From Thermomicrobiales bacterium (GTDB lineage Bacteria; Chloroflexota; Chloroflexia; Thermomicrobiales; UBA6265): a DNA stretch of 64,000 bases. The stretch lies in assembly GCA_041390825.1 (NCBI GenBank), contig JAWKPF010000005.1, positions 62,001 through 126,000 on the forward strand. The letters run 5' to 3'. The notes below the pieces were generated by a model, which was not told the origin of the DNA, did not search any database, and worked only from the letters and a program-made list of their open reading frames with translations. Positions 20,001-26,567 of this stretch are shown piece after piece (positions within the stretch are counted from its first letter, which is position 1; every line of letters starts with the position of its first letter). Both the position numbers and the translations under genes were made by a program.

Positions 20001-20476
20001 TCGGCCGGATGACCTTCCCGCGCCAACCGGCACGCGAGCGGCTCTGTCTGGCGGATTATTTCGCGCCAATCGAGGTGGGCGAACGCGACACCGCCGTGCT
20101 GCAGATCGTGACTGCCGGGAAGAAAGCAACCCAGCGAACCGAGGCGCTGCAGGCCGCGGGCGATTACTCCGAGAGCTACTTCACGCACGGGCTGAGTGTG
20201 CAAACCGCAGAGGGACTGGCCGAATACGTCCACCAGCGGGTGCGGGCGGAGATGGGAATCGGCCCGGAACAGGGGAAACGCTACTCGTGGGGCTATCCGG
20301 CCTGCCCTGACCTGTCGCATCATGAATTGGTCGAGAAGCTGCTGGATGCGCCCTCGATCGGCGTCAGGCTGACCGAGGGTTTCCAGTTCGATCCGGAACA
20401 GACGACTGCGGCCATCGTGGTGCATCATCCGGCCGCGAAGTACTACGCTATGCTCCGCGCCGGCGGGGATGAGTGA
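17024..20476 (+). CDS. metH: cobalamin-dependent methionine synthase
   Basis: This 1150-residue enzyme transfers a methyl group from methyltetrahydrofolate to homocysteine via cobalamin. All modules are present: a homocysteine domain with zinc cysteines at GLNCSTGPEH (about 227) and GGCCGTTPEHL (about 293-294); a pterin domain with ERLNAQGSRK; a cobalamin cap; the B12 domain with DVHDIGKNLV (about 730), whose His is the lower cobalt ligand; and the C-terminal AdoMet reactivation domain with RYSWGYPACPDL. Length is near that of the E. coli enzyme. There is no ribosome site; TACAAT sits 7 bases before the ATG. It is followed closely by metG. The final RxxxGYPACP motif argues that reductive reactivation is retained. 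Confidence 0.96.
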   Translation: MSDLLQLARERVVVYDGSMGATILNMQLTAEDYGGKEGCNDYLVMVQPHIIEGIHASYLELGVDVIETDTFGGSLIKLEEYGLGEQTYELNRTAAALARKMADEYSTASQPRYVAGSIGPTGLLPASEDPMLGNHRFLEIVDLFTDQIRGLIDGGSDILIIETVQDILELKAAIYCAMKLREAGGRAVPIHASLTLDTSERMLLGTDIAAGLSILEHLPVDFIGLNCSTGPEHMREPARYLGEHSTKPVAIIPNAGIPINQNGLAVFPLEPDSMARQLREMTESFQVGIVGGCCGTTPEHLKETLREVGKRPVTLRPESPRRQIASMIRAVDLTQEPAPMIVGERLNAQGSRKVKRLALADDFDGMVAIGVEQVEEGAHALDVCMALTERADEQEIVRTLVKKLALNVEAPLVIDSTEAGVIKDALEQYPGRAIVNSINMENGRTRIDSVMPLVKDHGAAVVALTIDEIGMAKTRQRKLDIAQTIYDIVTQEYDLPGDSLIFDALTFTLATGDPEFNESAIETIEGIRAIKAAMPEVYTILGVSNVSFGLSQPARRVLNAVFLYHCVEAGLDLAIIHPSHVIPFAEIPEEERKLAEDLVFYRRPEALQEFIQFFEGREDVAASGGPDPMAGMTVRERLHYRIVYRKKEGVEADIDQAVAEAGDPVDVLNNVLLPAMKEVGDKFGAGELILPFVLQSAEVMKRAVAQLETYMERVEGASKGVVVLATVYGDVHDIGKNLVNTILSNNGYTVHDLGKQVPVTRIIEKAVEVDATAIGLSALLVSTSKQMPLCVEELRHRDLHFPVMIGGAAINRPYAQRTLFAGGDGAYESGVFYAKDAFEGLSIMDRLIVPEERSKLLAKTVEDATRALDKPMRQSFTLQEELLQVAESTVPLAPIVTPPFWGVIEPTDFTLADVWPHLDLKTLFRLHWGGKGVKDDEWVELLREEFHPRLQRMQADAEENGWLEPRVRYGYFPVNRDGNDVVFFDPNDPEQEVGRMTFPRQPARERLCLADYFAPIEVGERDTAVLQIVTAGKKATQRTEALQAAGDYSESYFTHGLSVQTAEGLAEYVHQRVRAEMGIGPEQGKRYSWGYPACPDLSHHELVEKLLDAPSIGVRLTEGFQFDPEQTTAAIVVHHPAAKYYAMLRAGGDE

Positions 20477-20538
20477 TTCCGCCGGCTTGTGGCCCCAACC
20501 AATTGACCTAAGACGATGAATCGAAAGAGAGCAATCCT

Positions 20539-22083
20539 GTGAGCGAGCGATCGTTCTACATCACGACCGCGATCGACTATCCGAATGGGGAGCCGCATAT
20601 CGGGCATACGCTCGAGAAGGTGTCCGCCGACGTAGTTGCGCGCTATCACCGGCTGTTGGGCGACAACACCGCGTTCTGCATGGGGCTGGACGAGAACAGC
20701 CAGCACATCGTGCGGGCGGCGAAGGAGAACAACGTCTCGCCCCAGGTGTGGACCGACCTGATGGACGAGAAGTTCACCCGGGCCTGGAACGCGCTGGAGA
20801 TCAGCGTCGATGCCTGGACCCGCACCACCGAGCCGCGGCACATGCGCGCATCGGTGGAGCTGTTCGAGCGCGCGCAGCAGAACGGCGACATCTACAAGCA
20901 TGTCTACGCCGGTTGGTATTGCCCGAATTGCAACAACTACTACACCGACGCGGAGCTGGTCGACGGGCGTTGTCCGAACCATCCGTCCATAACGCCGGAC
21001 TGGCTCGAAGAAGAGAACTACTTCTTCGCGTTGAGCAAGTACGAAGACAAGCTGCGCGCGCATTTCGACGCGCACCCGGAGTTCGTTACGCCCGCGTCGC
21101 GCTTCCCGGAGATGAAGGCGCTGCTCGAATCCGGTCTGAAGGATTTCTCGGTCTCACGCCGTGTGCGCGACGGTAGCGATGCCTGGGGCATCCCCGTGCC
21201 GGGCGATCCGGGCCAAGTGATGTATGTCTGGTTCGACGCGTTGACCACATATCTCACCGCGGTTGGATTCCCGGACGACATGGAACGATTCAACACGTAC
21301 TGGCCAGCCGATTCGCAAGTGATCGGCAAGGACATCACGCGCTTCCATTGTCTCTATTGGCCGGCAATGCTGATGTCGGCCGGACTGCCATTGCCACGGC
21401 GTATCGTGGTGCACGGCTTTCTGACGCTCGAAGGTCAGCGCATCTCGAAAACCACCGGCAATGTCATCGATCCGGTCGAGCTCGCGGAGGAGTTTGGGCC
21501 GGATCCGATCCGGTTCTACCTGACGCGCGATACCTCCTTTGCATCCGACGGCGATTTCTCGCGCGCCAATCTGATTCGCCGCTACAACGACGATCTGGGC
21601 AACGATCTCGGCAACCTGCTCAATCGCATCGTGGCGATGATCGGCCGGTATCGTGAGGGAGCGATTCCGGCGCCTGGTGAGGACGGGGAGATCGAGCGGG
21701 CGTTGCAGGCGGTCGCCGCTGAGGCGACCCGCGTTTCCGCCGAGCAGATCGAGAACTGGGAACTGAACGTCGCGCTGGAGAGCATCTGGGTGCTCGTGCG
21801 GCGGGTGAACCAGTATTTGGAAGAACGCAAGCCCTGGACGCTAGCCAAGGACCCGGAGAAGGCCAGGGAGCTCGACACCGTGCTCTGGTCAGCGGCTGAG
21901 GCGACACGTATTGCCGGGCTGCTCCTGGCGCCTTACATCCCGATGACAAGCGACAAGCTGATGGATCAGCTCGGGCTCGATCCGGTGGCCGCGGGTGATC
22001 TGGTGTCGAAGATCGGGTGGGGGAGCGTCGAGCTTGACTCGGTGCGGCCGGCAGGACCGTTGTTCCCGAAGTGGGAAGAGTAG
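20539..22083 (+). CDS. metG: methionine-tRNA ligase
   Basis: This 514-residue class I aminoacyl-tRNA synthetase has PHIGHT (residues 19-24, the HIGH box) and RISKTTG (301-307, the KMSKS box). The insertion has the zinc-like elements CPNCNNYYTD and RCPNHP. It charges tRNA-Met. It is the short form without a C-terminal tRNA-binding OB domain. The start is GTG at 20539. It lies 62 bases after metH, so synthesis and use of methionine are neighbours. A strong hairpin follows at 22107-22137. Confidence 0.95.
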   Translation: MSERSFYITTAIDYPNGEPHIGHTLEKVSADVVARYHRLLGDNTAFCMGLDENSQHIVRAAKENNVSPQVWTDLMDEKFTRAWNALEISVDAWTRTTEPRHMRASVELFERAQQNGDIYKHVYAGWYCPNCNNYYTDAELVDGRCPNHPSITPDWLEEENYFFALSKYEDKLRAHFDAHPEFVTPASRFPEMKALLESGLKDFSVSRRVRDGSDAWGIPVPGDPGQVMYVWFDALTTYLTAVGFPDDMERFNTYWPADSQVIGKDITRFHCLYWPAMLMSAGLPLPRRIVVHGFLTLEGQRISKTTGNVIDPVELAEEFGPDPIRFYLTRDTSFASDGDFSRANLIRRYNDDLGNDLGNLLNRIVAMIGRYREGAIPAPGEDGEIERALQAVAAEATRVSAEQIENWELNVALESIWVLVRRVNQYLEERKPWTLAKDPEKARELDTVLWSAAEATRIAGLLLAPYIPMTSDKLMDQLGLDPVAAGDLVSKIGWGSVELDSVRPAGPLFPKWEE

Positions 22084-22106
22084 GGCCGAGTCCGCTCGGA
22101 TGCTCG

Positions 22107-22137
22107 GGGACCGCGCATCGAGACCCCGCGCGGTCCC
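22107..22137 (+). terminator. hairpin after metG
   Basis: GGGACCGCGC pairs perfectly with GCGCGGTCCC across an 11-base loop, 23 bases after the metG stop. There is no U-run, so it is either a weak terminator or an RNA-stabilising 3' hairpin. Confidence 0.45.
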
Positions 22138-22220
22138 ACCGTTGAAACGCTGGGCTAAACTCCTCGGCAATCAGCCGATCTGCTTGTCAGACGCGATCAA
22201 CCTGTTGCTGAAGACTCGAT

Positions 22221-22255
22221 TCTCCATTTCCTATTTCCTATCTCCCATTTCCTAT
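22221..22255 (+). repeat. 7-bp tandem repeat, TTCCTAT type
   Basis: Five heptads in tandem: TCTCCAT, TTCCTAT, TTCCTAT, CTCCCAT, TTCCTAT. It is AT-rich in a GC-rich genome. It shares the TCC anchor and the period of 7 with the GTCCAGA arrays elsewhere in the window. Confidence 0.65.
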
Positions 22256-22293
22256 TCGTGTTTCCACCATCGTCTCCGAACCTCGGACCACCC

Positions 22294-22329
22294 AGAAACA
22301 CGAAACGCCCGGTGCATTTGCACCGGGCG
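22294..22329 (-). terminator. intrinsic terminator (minus direction)
   Basis: A perfect 10-bp stem (CGCCCGGTGC with GCACCGGGCG, 22329-22306) with a 4-base loop is followed on the minus strand by TTTCGTGTTTCT. It would end transcripts coming from the ArsR-type gene or the candidate RNA. Confidence 0.65.
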
Positions 22330-22678
22330 TCCGCTCTGTTTCGATCGCTGCCGAGGCATACCAGCTTGGCCGCGATCGTAGGCCAGGCGTCGGAGAGGAA
22401 TTGTAGTGAAGCGATCGTAGACACCCCGGAGGGTATCGATACGACGCGTGGTGGAGGGAAATGAGAGGTATATCTTGCCAGGCGACCGGCTAACGTCGCC
22501 CAAGGCGGCTAAGGGAAAGTACCTCCGCGGGTCCAGCATGACTGCGTGAACGTGATTCCCGCGTGGTGGCTCGATTGGGCAGCGCCCAAGAGCCAATCGA
22601 CTCACTACGTGTCGTCTCAGTTGTTAAGGTCAGCTGAGGCCCGAACTCCGTTGTCCGCCACTCTTCGTTTGCTAACGT
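22294..22678 (-). ncRNA. candidate structured RNA in a 665-base gene-free gap
   Basis: No gene is found between metG and the ArsR-type gene. On the minus strand an extended -10 box (22693-22685) could start a transcript near 22678 that ends at a terminator-like hairpin near 22294, giving about 380 nt. Internal hairpins include GATACCC closed by a TCCG tetraloop with GGGTGTC (22440-22423), GGCTC-TTGGGC with GCCCAA-GAGCC (about 22593-22569) and GGCGAC with GTCGCC (about 22502-22483). The size suits tmRNA or RNase P RNA, but I could find neither a tmRNA tag with a TTCGA arm nor the RNase P GAGGAAAGTC core. The identity is open. Confidence 0.4.
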
Positions 22679-22684
22679 GTCATC

Positions 22685-22693
22685 ACTATAACA
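22685..22693 (-). promoter_or_regulatory. extended -10 promoter
   Basis: TGTTATAGT fits the TGnTATAAT extended -10 pattern. No good -35 box is seen at 17 bases, as is common for this class. No coding sequence follows within 600 bases on this strand. Confidence 0.45.
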
Positions 22694-22748
22694 CAGTTTC
22701 GTGATATGTGCATAGTCCGTGTGACAACGTCGACAATTGCAATGTTAC

Positions 22749-23873
22749 CTAATTTCCTGCCCGGAACTGTAACGCACGCGCGACGTCGTCCAGGCGCTTC
22801 TTGTCGATCTCGTAATACTTCATCCCGCCGCGGGGCCGGACCCGAACCAGGCCCGCTCGTTCCAGCAGTGAGAGATGCCGCGATACCGCCGATTGCGCGA
22901 TATTGAGGCGACCGACGATTTCCTGCGCATAGAGCTCCCGAGCGGAAAGGAGATCGAGAATCCGGAGCCGGTTCGAATCTCCGAGCGCGCGCAGAGCATC
23001 GAGAAACTGATCGTCGGTCAAGTCGATCGTGGCTTCGTTTACTTGACGCAGCGCATGCCCGTTTTGTGAGATGGCAGCACGCGACCGGTTGATGAACTCG
23101 GGGGCGGCGAAGAAGACGATGAGCTGCGGCGGATAGAGGATGTAGCTGACGAAGTTGTTCAGATAGTAGGAGGGGCAGAACGTCACCGTCTCGATGTCGT
23201 TCAGGCGGCTCACCAATGGCGCCGGCAGACGGTTGCCGGTGAGCTCGGGAAAGGCAAGACCGAATCCCTGGCTTGTCGTCTTGGCGGCCAGCTCGCCGGC
23301 TTTCTCGAGGATCTCATGATGCTTGGCATAGTCGGCCGCGTACCCTGCATCCCAGACACCCTGAATGAGCCCTATGGTGCGGCGTTTCAGGTCGGCCGGG
23401 TCGAGCACGAGCGCGTAGACATCCTCTGGCGAGGCGGTCGTCAGCGCAGGCAGCACGTATTCGCGCCAGGCGCGCGCGTCGCTCAGGGGCGGTGTGGTGG
23501 CGCCGGTCTGCAAATCCTGATGCACCCGCTGCAGGGAATGGAACGCCATCTCCCGGTAGTCTTCGGGAGAGAGTTGCTTCAGGAAGTGCTTGAACTCGTC
23601 GAAACTCGAGTTCTTCCGTTCAGGGCGCAGCGGCTGGAAGCGCATCGACGGCTCTTCCATGTAGTAAAGGAGCCGTCCGGAAAATCCATGCAGCAGATCG
23701 AGGTCGCTCTGGATCGGATCGGAGAGGGCGCGCCTGGCGGCGACCAGTGACGGATGGAGCCCGCTTCCAGGCACAGCCCGGTAGACGAGCGACATGTACG
23801 AGACCAAGTCGACCGGTAACGACACCGCGTACTTGATCTGGAAGGTCGGCCGGCCGAGAACGAGTTCACCCAT
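22749..23873 (-). CDS. ArsR-type winged-helix regulator with large N-terminal domain
   Basis: The 374-residue product carries a winged helix-turn-helix of the ArsR type at its C-terminus: FLDALRALGDSNRLRILDLL, ELYAQEIVGRLNIAQSAVSR and LVRVRPRGGMKYYEID. The preceding 280 or so residues are not a standard ArsR part (the typical protein is about 100 residues). They are mixed alpha-beta with LIVFFAAPEFINRS near the junction and may sense a ligand. No metal-binding Cys cluster is seen next to the HTH. Upstream lies a sigma-70 promoter with palindromic sequences between it and the ATG, suggesting self-regulation. No target is evident nearby. Confidence 0.75.
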   Translation of the reverse strand: MGELVLGRPTFQIKYAVSLPVDLVSYMSLVYRAVPGSGLHPSLVAARRALSDPIQSDLDLLHGFSGRLLYYMEEPSMRFQPLRPERKNSSFDEFKHFLKQLSPEDYREMAFHSLQRVHQDLQTGATTPPLSDARAWREYVLPALTTASPEDVYALVLDPADLKRRTIGLIQGVWDAGYAADYAKHHEILEKAGELAAKTTSQGFGLAFPELTGNRLPAPLVSRLNDIETVTFCPSYYLNNFVSYILYPPQLIVFFAAPEFINRSRAAISQNGHALRQVNEATIDLTDDQFLDALRALGDSNRLRILDLLSARELYAQEIVGRLNIAQSAVSRHLSLLERAGLVRVRPRGGMKYYEIDKKRLDDVARALQFRAGN

Positions 23874-23926
23874 ACTGCATCCAGAGGCGATGCGGCGGAA
23901 CGCCGCTCGTTTGACATAGCGTTATG

Positions 23927-23956
23927 AGTATATCGGCATCGAAATGTGCAGGTCAA
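23927..23956 (-). promoter_or_regulatory. sigma-70 promoter of the ArsR-type gene
   Basis: TTGACC (23956-23951) and TATACT (23932-23927) are 18 bases apart. Downstream, before the ATG at 23873, lie CATAACGCTATG and GCGGCGTTCCGCCGC. Both are imperfect or interrupted palindromes suited to repressor binding. Confidence 0.6.
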
Positions 23957-24033
23957 GCATTCTTCCTGAGGCCAACGGCTCCACGCCACTCCCTGGCTGC
24001 GAACTGACGATGCGCTATCGGTCAGCGCGCGAT

Positions 24034-24396
24034 CTATTCGGCAGGAATGACGTAGTCCTCGCGTGGCGGCGCGAAGACATCGACGACAAGGCAGCCCTCT
24101 GGTCCCGCGGTCGCGCCATGCACGGCGTTCGGTGGCGCGATGTAGACATCGCCAGCGCGCAAAGCGCGGGTTTCGCCATCGATGGTCATATGGATAAGGC
24201 CCTCGATCACCGTGCCACCCTGTTCGTGCGGATGCGCGTGAAGCGGAACCTCGGCGCCTGGATCGATGCGCACGAAGTTGATCATCATCCTCGACCCAGC
24301 CGCCGGCCACATGGTGACGCCGGGCAACGGGCTCAGGCTGGGCATCTCGTCGATCGTTCCCCAGTAGGTTGGGGGCACGTTTTCGTCGCTGGGCAT
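24034..24396 (-). CDS. small cupin-domain protein
   Basis: This 120-residue single-domain cupin has PLHAHPHEQGGTVIEG, with His and Glu or Gln metal ligands, and ALRAGDVYIAPPNAVHG. The start ATG at 24396 follows GGGAG by 9 bases; a longer in-frame start would overlap the divergent gene. A promoter shared with the divergent DUF2325 gene must lie in the short space between 24397 and 24443. Many small cupins bind metals or act in sugar and catechol metabolism; no specific role can be given. Confidence 0.75.
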   Translation of the reverse strand: MPSDENVPPTYWGTIDEMPSLSPLPGVTMWPAAGSRMMINFVRIDPGAEVPLHAHPHEQGGTVIEGLIHMTIDGETRALRAGDVYIAPPNAVHGATAGPEGCLVVDVFAPPREDYVIPAE

Positions 24397-24443
24397 TGGG
24401 GTTACTCCCGGTAGGGCCGAACGGTCGCAGGAGCCGATTGTAG

Positions 24444-25355
24444 ATGAGCGATCCACGCACCACGGACCAGGCGAACGGGTTGCTCGATCTGGAGACTTCG
24501 GCGGAGCTGTTGCTGGATGCGGCCTCGGCTGGCCGGTTCGAGAGCGAGCTTGCGCGTTTGCTGTCCGACCTCGATCGTTCGTCCGAGGCGCGCGCGCCCG
24601 TCGACGACTTTCGTTTTCGCATGCTGATGTTCGATGTGGCGATCGTGTCGACGAACGACCCAGCGCTCCGGTGCGAACGGGCCGAAGACATGCTGAGTTC
24701 CGCGGTTGCGGCGGGCGAACCGGCCTGGTCGGCGATTCGGTCCTCGAGCCGGCTGGACGAGATCGAAATGCTGGCGACCGAACATGAGACCGGGTTTTCG
24801 CTATTGGAGCTGCTGGCGTATTCCACCGACGCCGGAATGCGGTCGTTTGCGGTCAGCCACATCGAGGCCGTAGGCATGCAACAACTCGATCGGGGAGCCG
24901 ACAGCCGGAGTTGCGAGCGATTACTCCACGCAGTTGGCGCGTCACCCGAAGCGTATCGGCTCGAGGCGGATCGGAAGATGCGCCGGACGATCTCCTTTGA
25001 CGATGATGTGCCGGGTGAGTTGCCTGACATGCTCGCCAATCGAACGATCGCACTCGCGGGAGGTCATGCCCAATTGCGCGTCACCGCGGCCGCGCTGCTA
25101 CAACGACATGGCATCGAAGTCGCGTCGATACCCTCCTCGCGCGAGGCAGTCCGGCGGGAGCGGGACATCGTGCAGGTCTTGCAAGGGTGCGATCTGGCGG
25201 TCGTGCTGGTGCGTCTGATCACGCACAGCACCAGCGACCAGGTCAGGAGAGGGGCAGCGCGCATGGGCGTGCCGGTGCTCTTTTCGAACGCGCAAAGCGC
25301 AGTTTCCGTCGAGCGGCAGTTGCTCGACTACAGCGGATGGTCGAGAAAGGAGTAG
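24444..25355 (+). CDS. DUF2325-domain protein with helical N-terminal region
   Basis: The C-terminal 95 residues (about 205-300) match DUF2325: RTIALAGGHAQLRVTAAALL, GIEVASIPSS, GCDLAVVLVRLITHSTSDQV and GVPVLFSNAQS. This is a Rossmann-like half with the conserved His-Ser/Thr near the end. The N-terminal 200 residues are mostly helical and acidic, with no recognised domain. The function of DUF2325 is unknown. The stop is 2 bases before the next start, so it is co-expressed with the DUF3303 gene. Confidence 0.65.
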   Translation: MSDPRTTDQANGLLDLETSAELLLDAASAGRFESELARLLSDLDRSSEARAPVDDFRFRMLMFDVAIVSTNDPALRCERAEDMLSSAVAAGEPAWSAIRSSSRLDEIEMLATEHETGFSLLELLAYSTDAGMRSFAVSHIEAVGMQQLDRGADSRSCERLLHAVGASPEAYRLEADRKMRRTISFDDDVPGELPDMLANRTIALAGGHAQLRVTAAALLQRHGIEVASIPSSREAVRRERDIVQVLQGCDLAVVLVRLITHSTSDQVRRGAARMGVPVLFSNAQSAVSVERQLLDYSGWSRKE

Positions 25356-25357
25356 TC

Positions 25358-25651
25358 ATGTTGTTCATGGTGGTCGAACGATTCCCGGCTGGCAAGGCAG
25401 CGGAGGTCTATCGCAATTTCCGGGAGAATGGCCGACAACAACCGGAAGGACTCACCTATGTGAATTCATGGATCTCGGTCTCACTCGATGTCTGCTTTCA
25501 GCTGATGGAATGCGAAGACCCGGCGCTCTTGCAGGAGTGGATCGCCAGGTGGGAGGGATACATGCAGTTCGACGTGATTCCGGTGACGAGCTCGAGCGTG
25601 ACGTTCGCCATCATGGAACGGATCGCAAACGAGCGGTCGGTTGCCGGCTAA
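25358..25651 (+). CDS. DUF3303-like small protein
   Basis: This 97-residue protein begins MLFMVVERFPAGKAAEVYRN and contains SLDVCFQLMECEDPALLQEW and WEGYMQFDVIPVTSS. It fits the DUF3303 family, a small alpha-beta fold like dimeric barrels. AAGGAG lies 8 bases before ATG 25358. Its last 4 bases overlap the convergent ADP-ribosylglycohydrolase gene. Function unknown. Confidence 0.7.
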   Translation: MLFMVVERFPAGKAAEVYRNFRENGRQQPEGLTYVNSWISVSLDVCFQLMECEDPALLQEWIARWEGYMQFDVIPVTSSSVTFAIMERIANERSVAG

Positions 25652-26567
25652 CGGTTCTCGCTCGACTGCAGGAGCCGCAGCGCAAGCTCATGGAGCTCGT
25701 TACGATGCTGCACCTGAGAGCTCCAGCGTTCTGGAATCGCCGCATATCCGTAGCGGGCGCCTGCCAGCGCGCCGGTGACGGCGCCGGTCGTGTCCGTGTC
25801 TCCACCCAGGCCGACAGCGGTGACAACGGCTTCTTCGAAGGTGTCGGTTTGCGAAAGCGACCAATAGGCCGCGCCGAGCGTGTCCAGCACGAATCCACCC
25901 GACCTCGTCTCGTCGCGGGTTGCCGATTGCGCATGCGCGATGGAGGCGACCACCTCCGGGTCGTCGATGCCGCGCGCCGAAGCGGTGATGGCGGAATCGA
26001 CGGGCGCCCCATCGAGCAAGTCGGCAATTGCCTGGTCCACGGCCACCGAGGCCCAGGTGCAAAGCGGATTCGCATGCGTGATACGGGAGACATCGATCGA
26101 AACGGAGCGCACCCGTGCGGGATTCGCGCGAAAGCGCATGGCGATCGGAGCGCAGCGCATGATGGCGCCGTTGCCGGCCGAATCGCGCGGACCGCGGCTG
26201 ATGTGCGCTTGCTCGCCAGCCTCGTCCCAGGGAACCCCGCGCGCCATGCGGTCGAGCGCGTCCCTGGTGGTGTTGCCGATGTCCTTCGGCTCCGAGTTCC
26301 GCCAGGCGAGGAACCGGGCGGCCATGTCGTCCATGTTCACGTCCGGAAACGCGGCCAGCGAACGGGCGACATCCAGCGCCATCTGCGTATCGTCTGTGAT
26401 TTCCCCGGGAAGAGTTCGAGCCATCCGCCCCCGATGAATTCACGCAATCCATCGGGAAAGCGTTCGTCCATCTGCGCGCGGGTATCGAACTCGACCGGGC
26501 CGCCAAGCGCATCGCCGCAGGCAAGCCCGATGAGACAGCCGAGATAGCGATCCTCGCGCGAGATCAC
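25648..26567 (-). pseudogene. ADP-ribosylglycohydrolase (DraG-like) with one frame break
   Basis: GTG at 26567 overlaps the GH4 stop (GTGA). The first frame reads SREDRYLGCLIGLACGDALG and IGGGWLELFPG. The second continues EITDDTQMALDVARSLA, with the metal-binding TDDT, then IGNTTRDALDRM, SAGNGAIMRCAP and GLGGDTDTTGAVTGA. Together they are a complete DraG-type hydrolase that removes ADP-ribose. The break lies in a run of four G (near 26407) where five would restore the frame. That is typical of a homopolymer miscount, or less likely phase variation. Its coupling to two glycosidase genes suggests a sugar-related or nucleoside-glycoside role rather than protein de-ADP-ribosylation; this is inference. 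Confidence 0.75.

Noticed and set aside
18368..20428. A 686-codon open frame antisense to metH
   Set aside because: Shadow of the high-GC metH gene: no ribosome site, His/Arg-rich composition without motifs, and the plus strand encodes a complete methionine synthase.
22294..22678. tmRNA or RNase P RNA call for the second RNA candidate
   Set aside because: No Ala-Ala-stop tag, no TTCGA T-arm with a 3' CCA, and no GAGGAAAGTC core were found on either strand.
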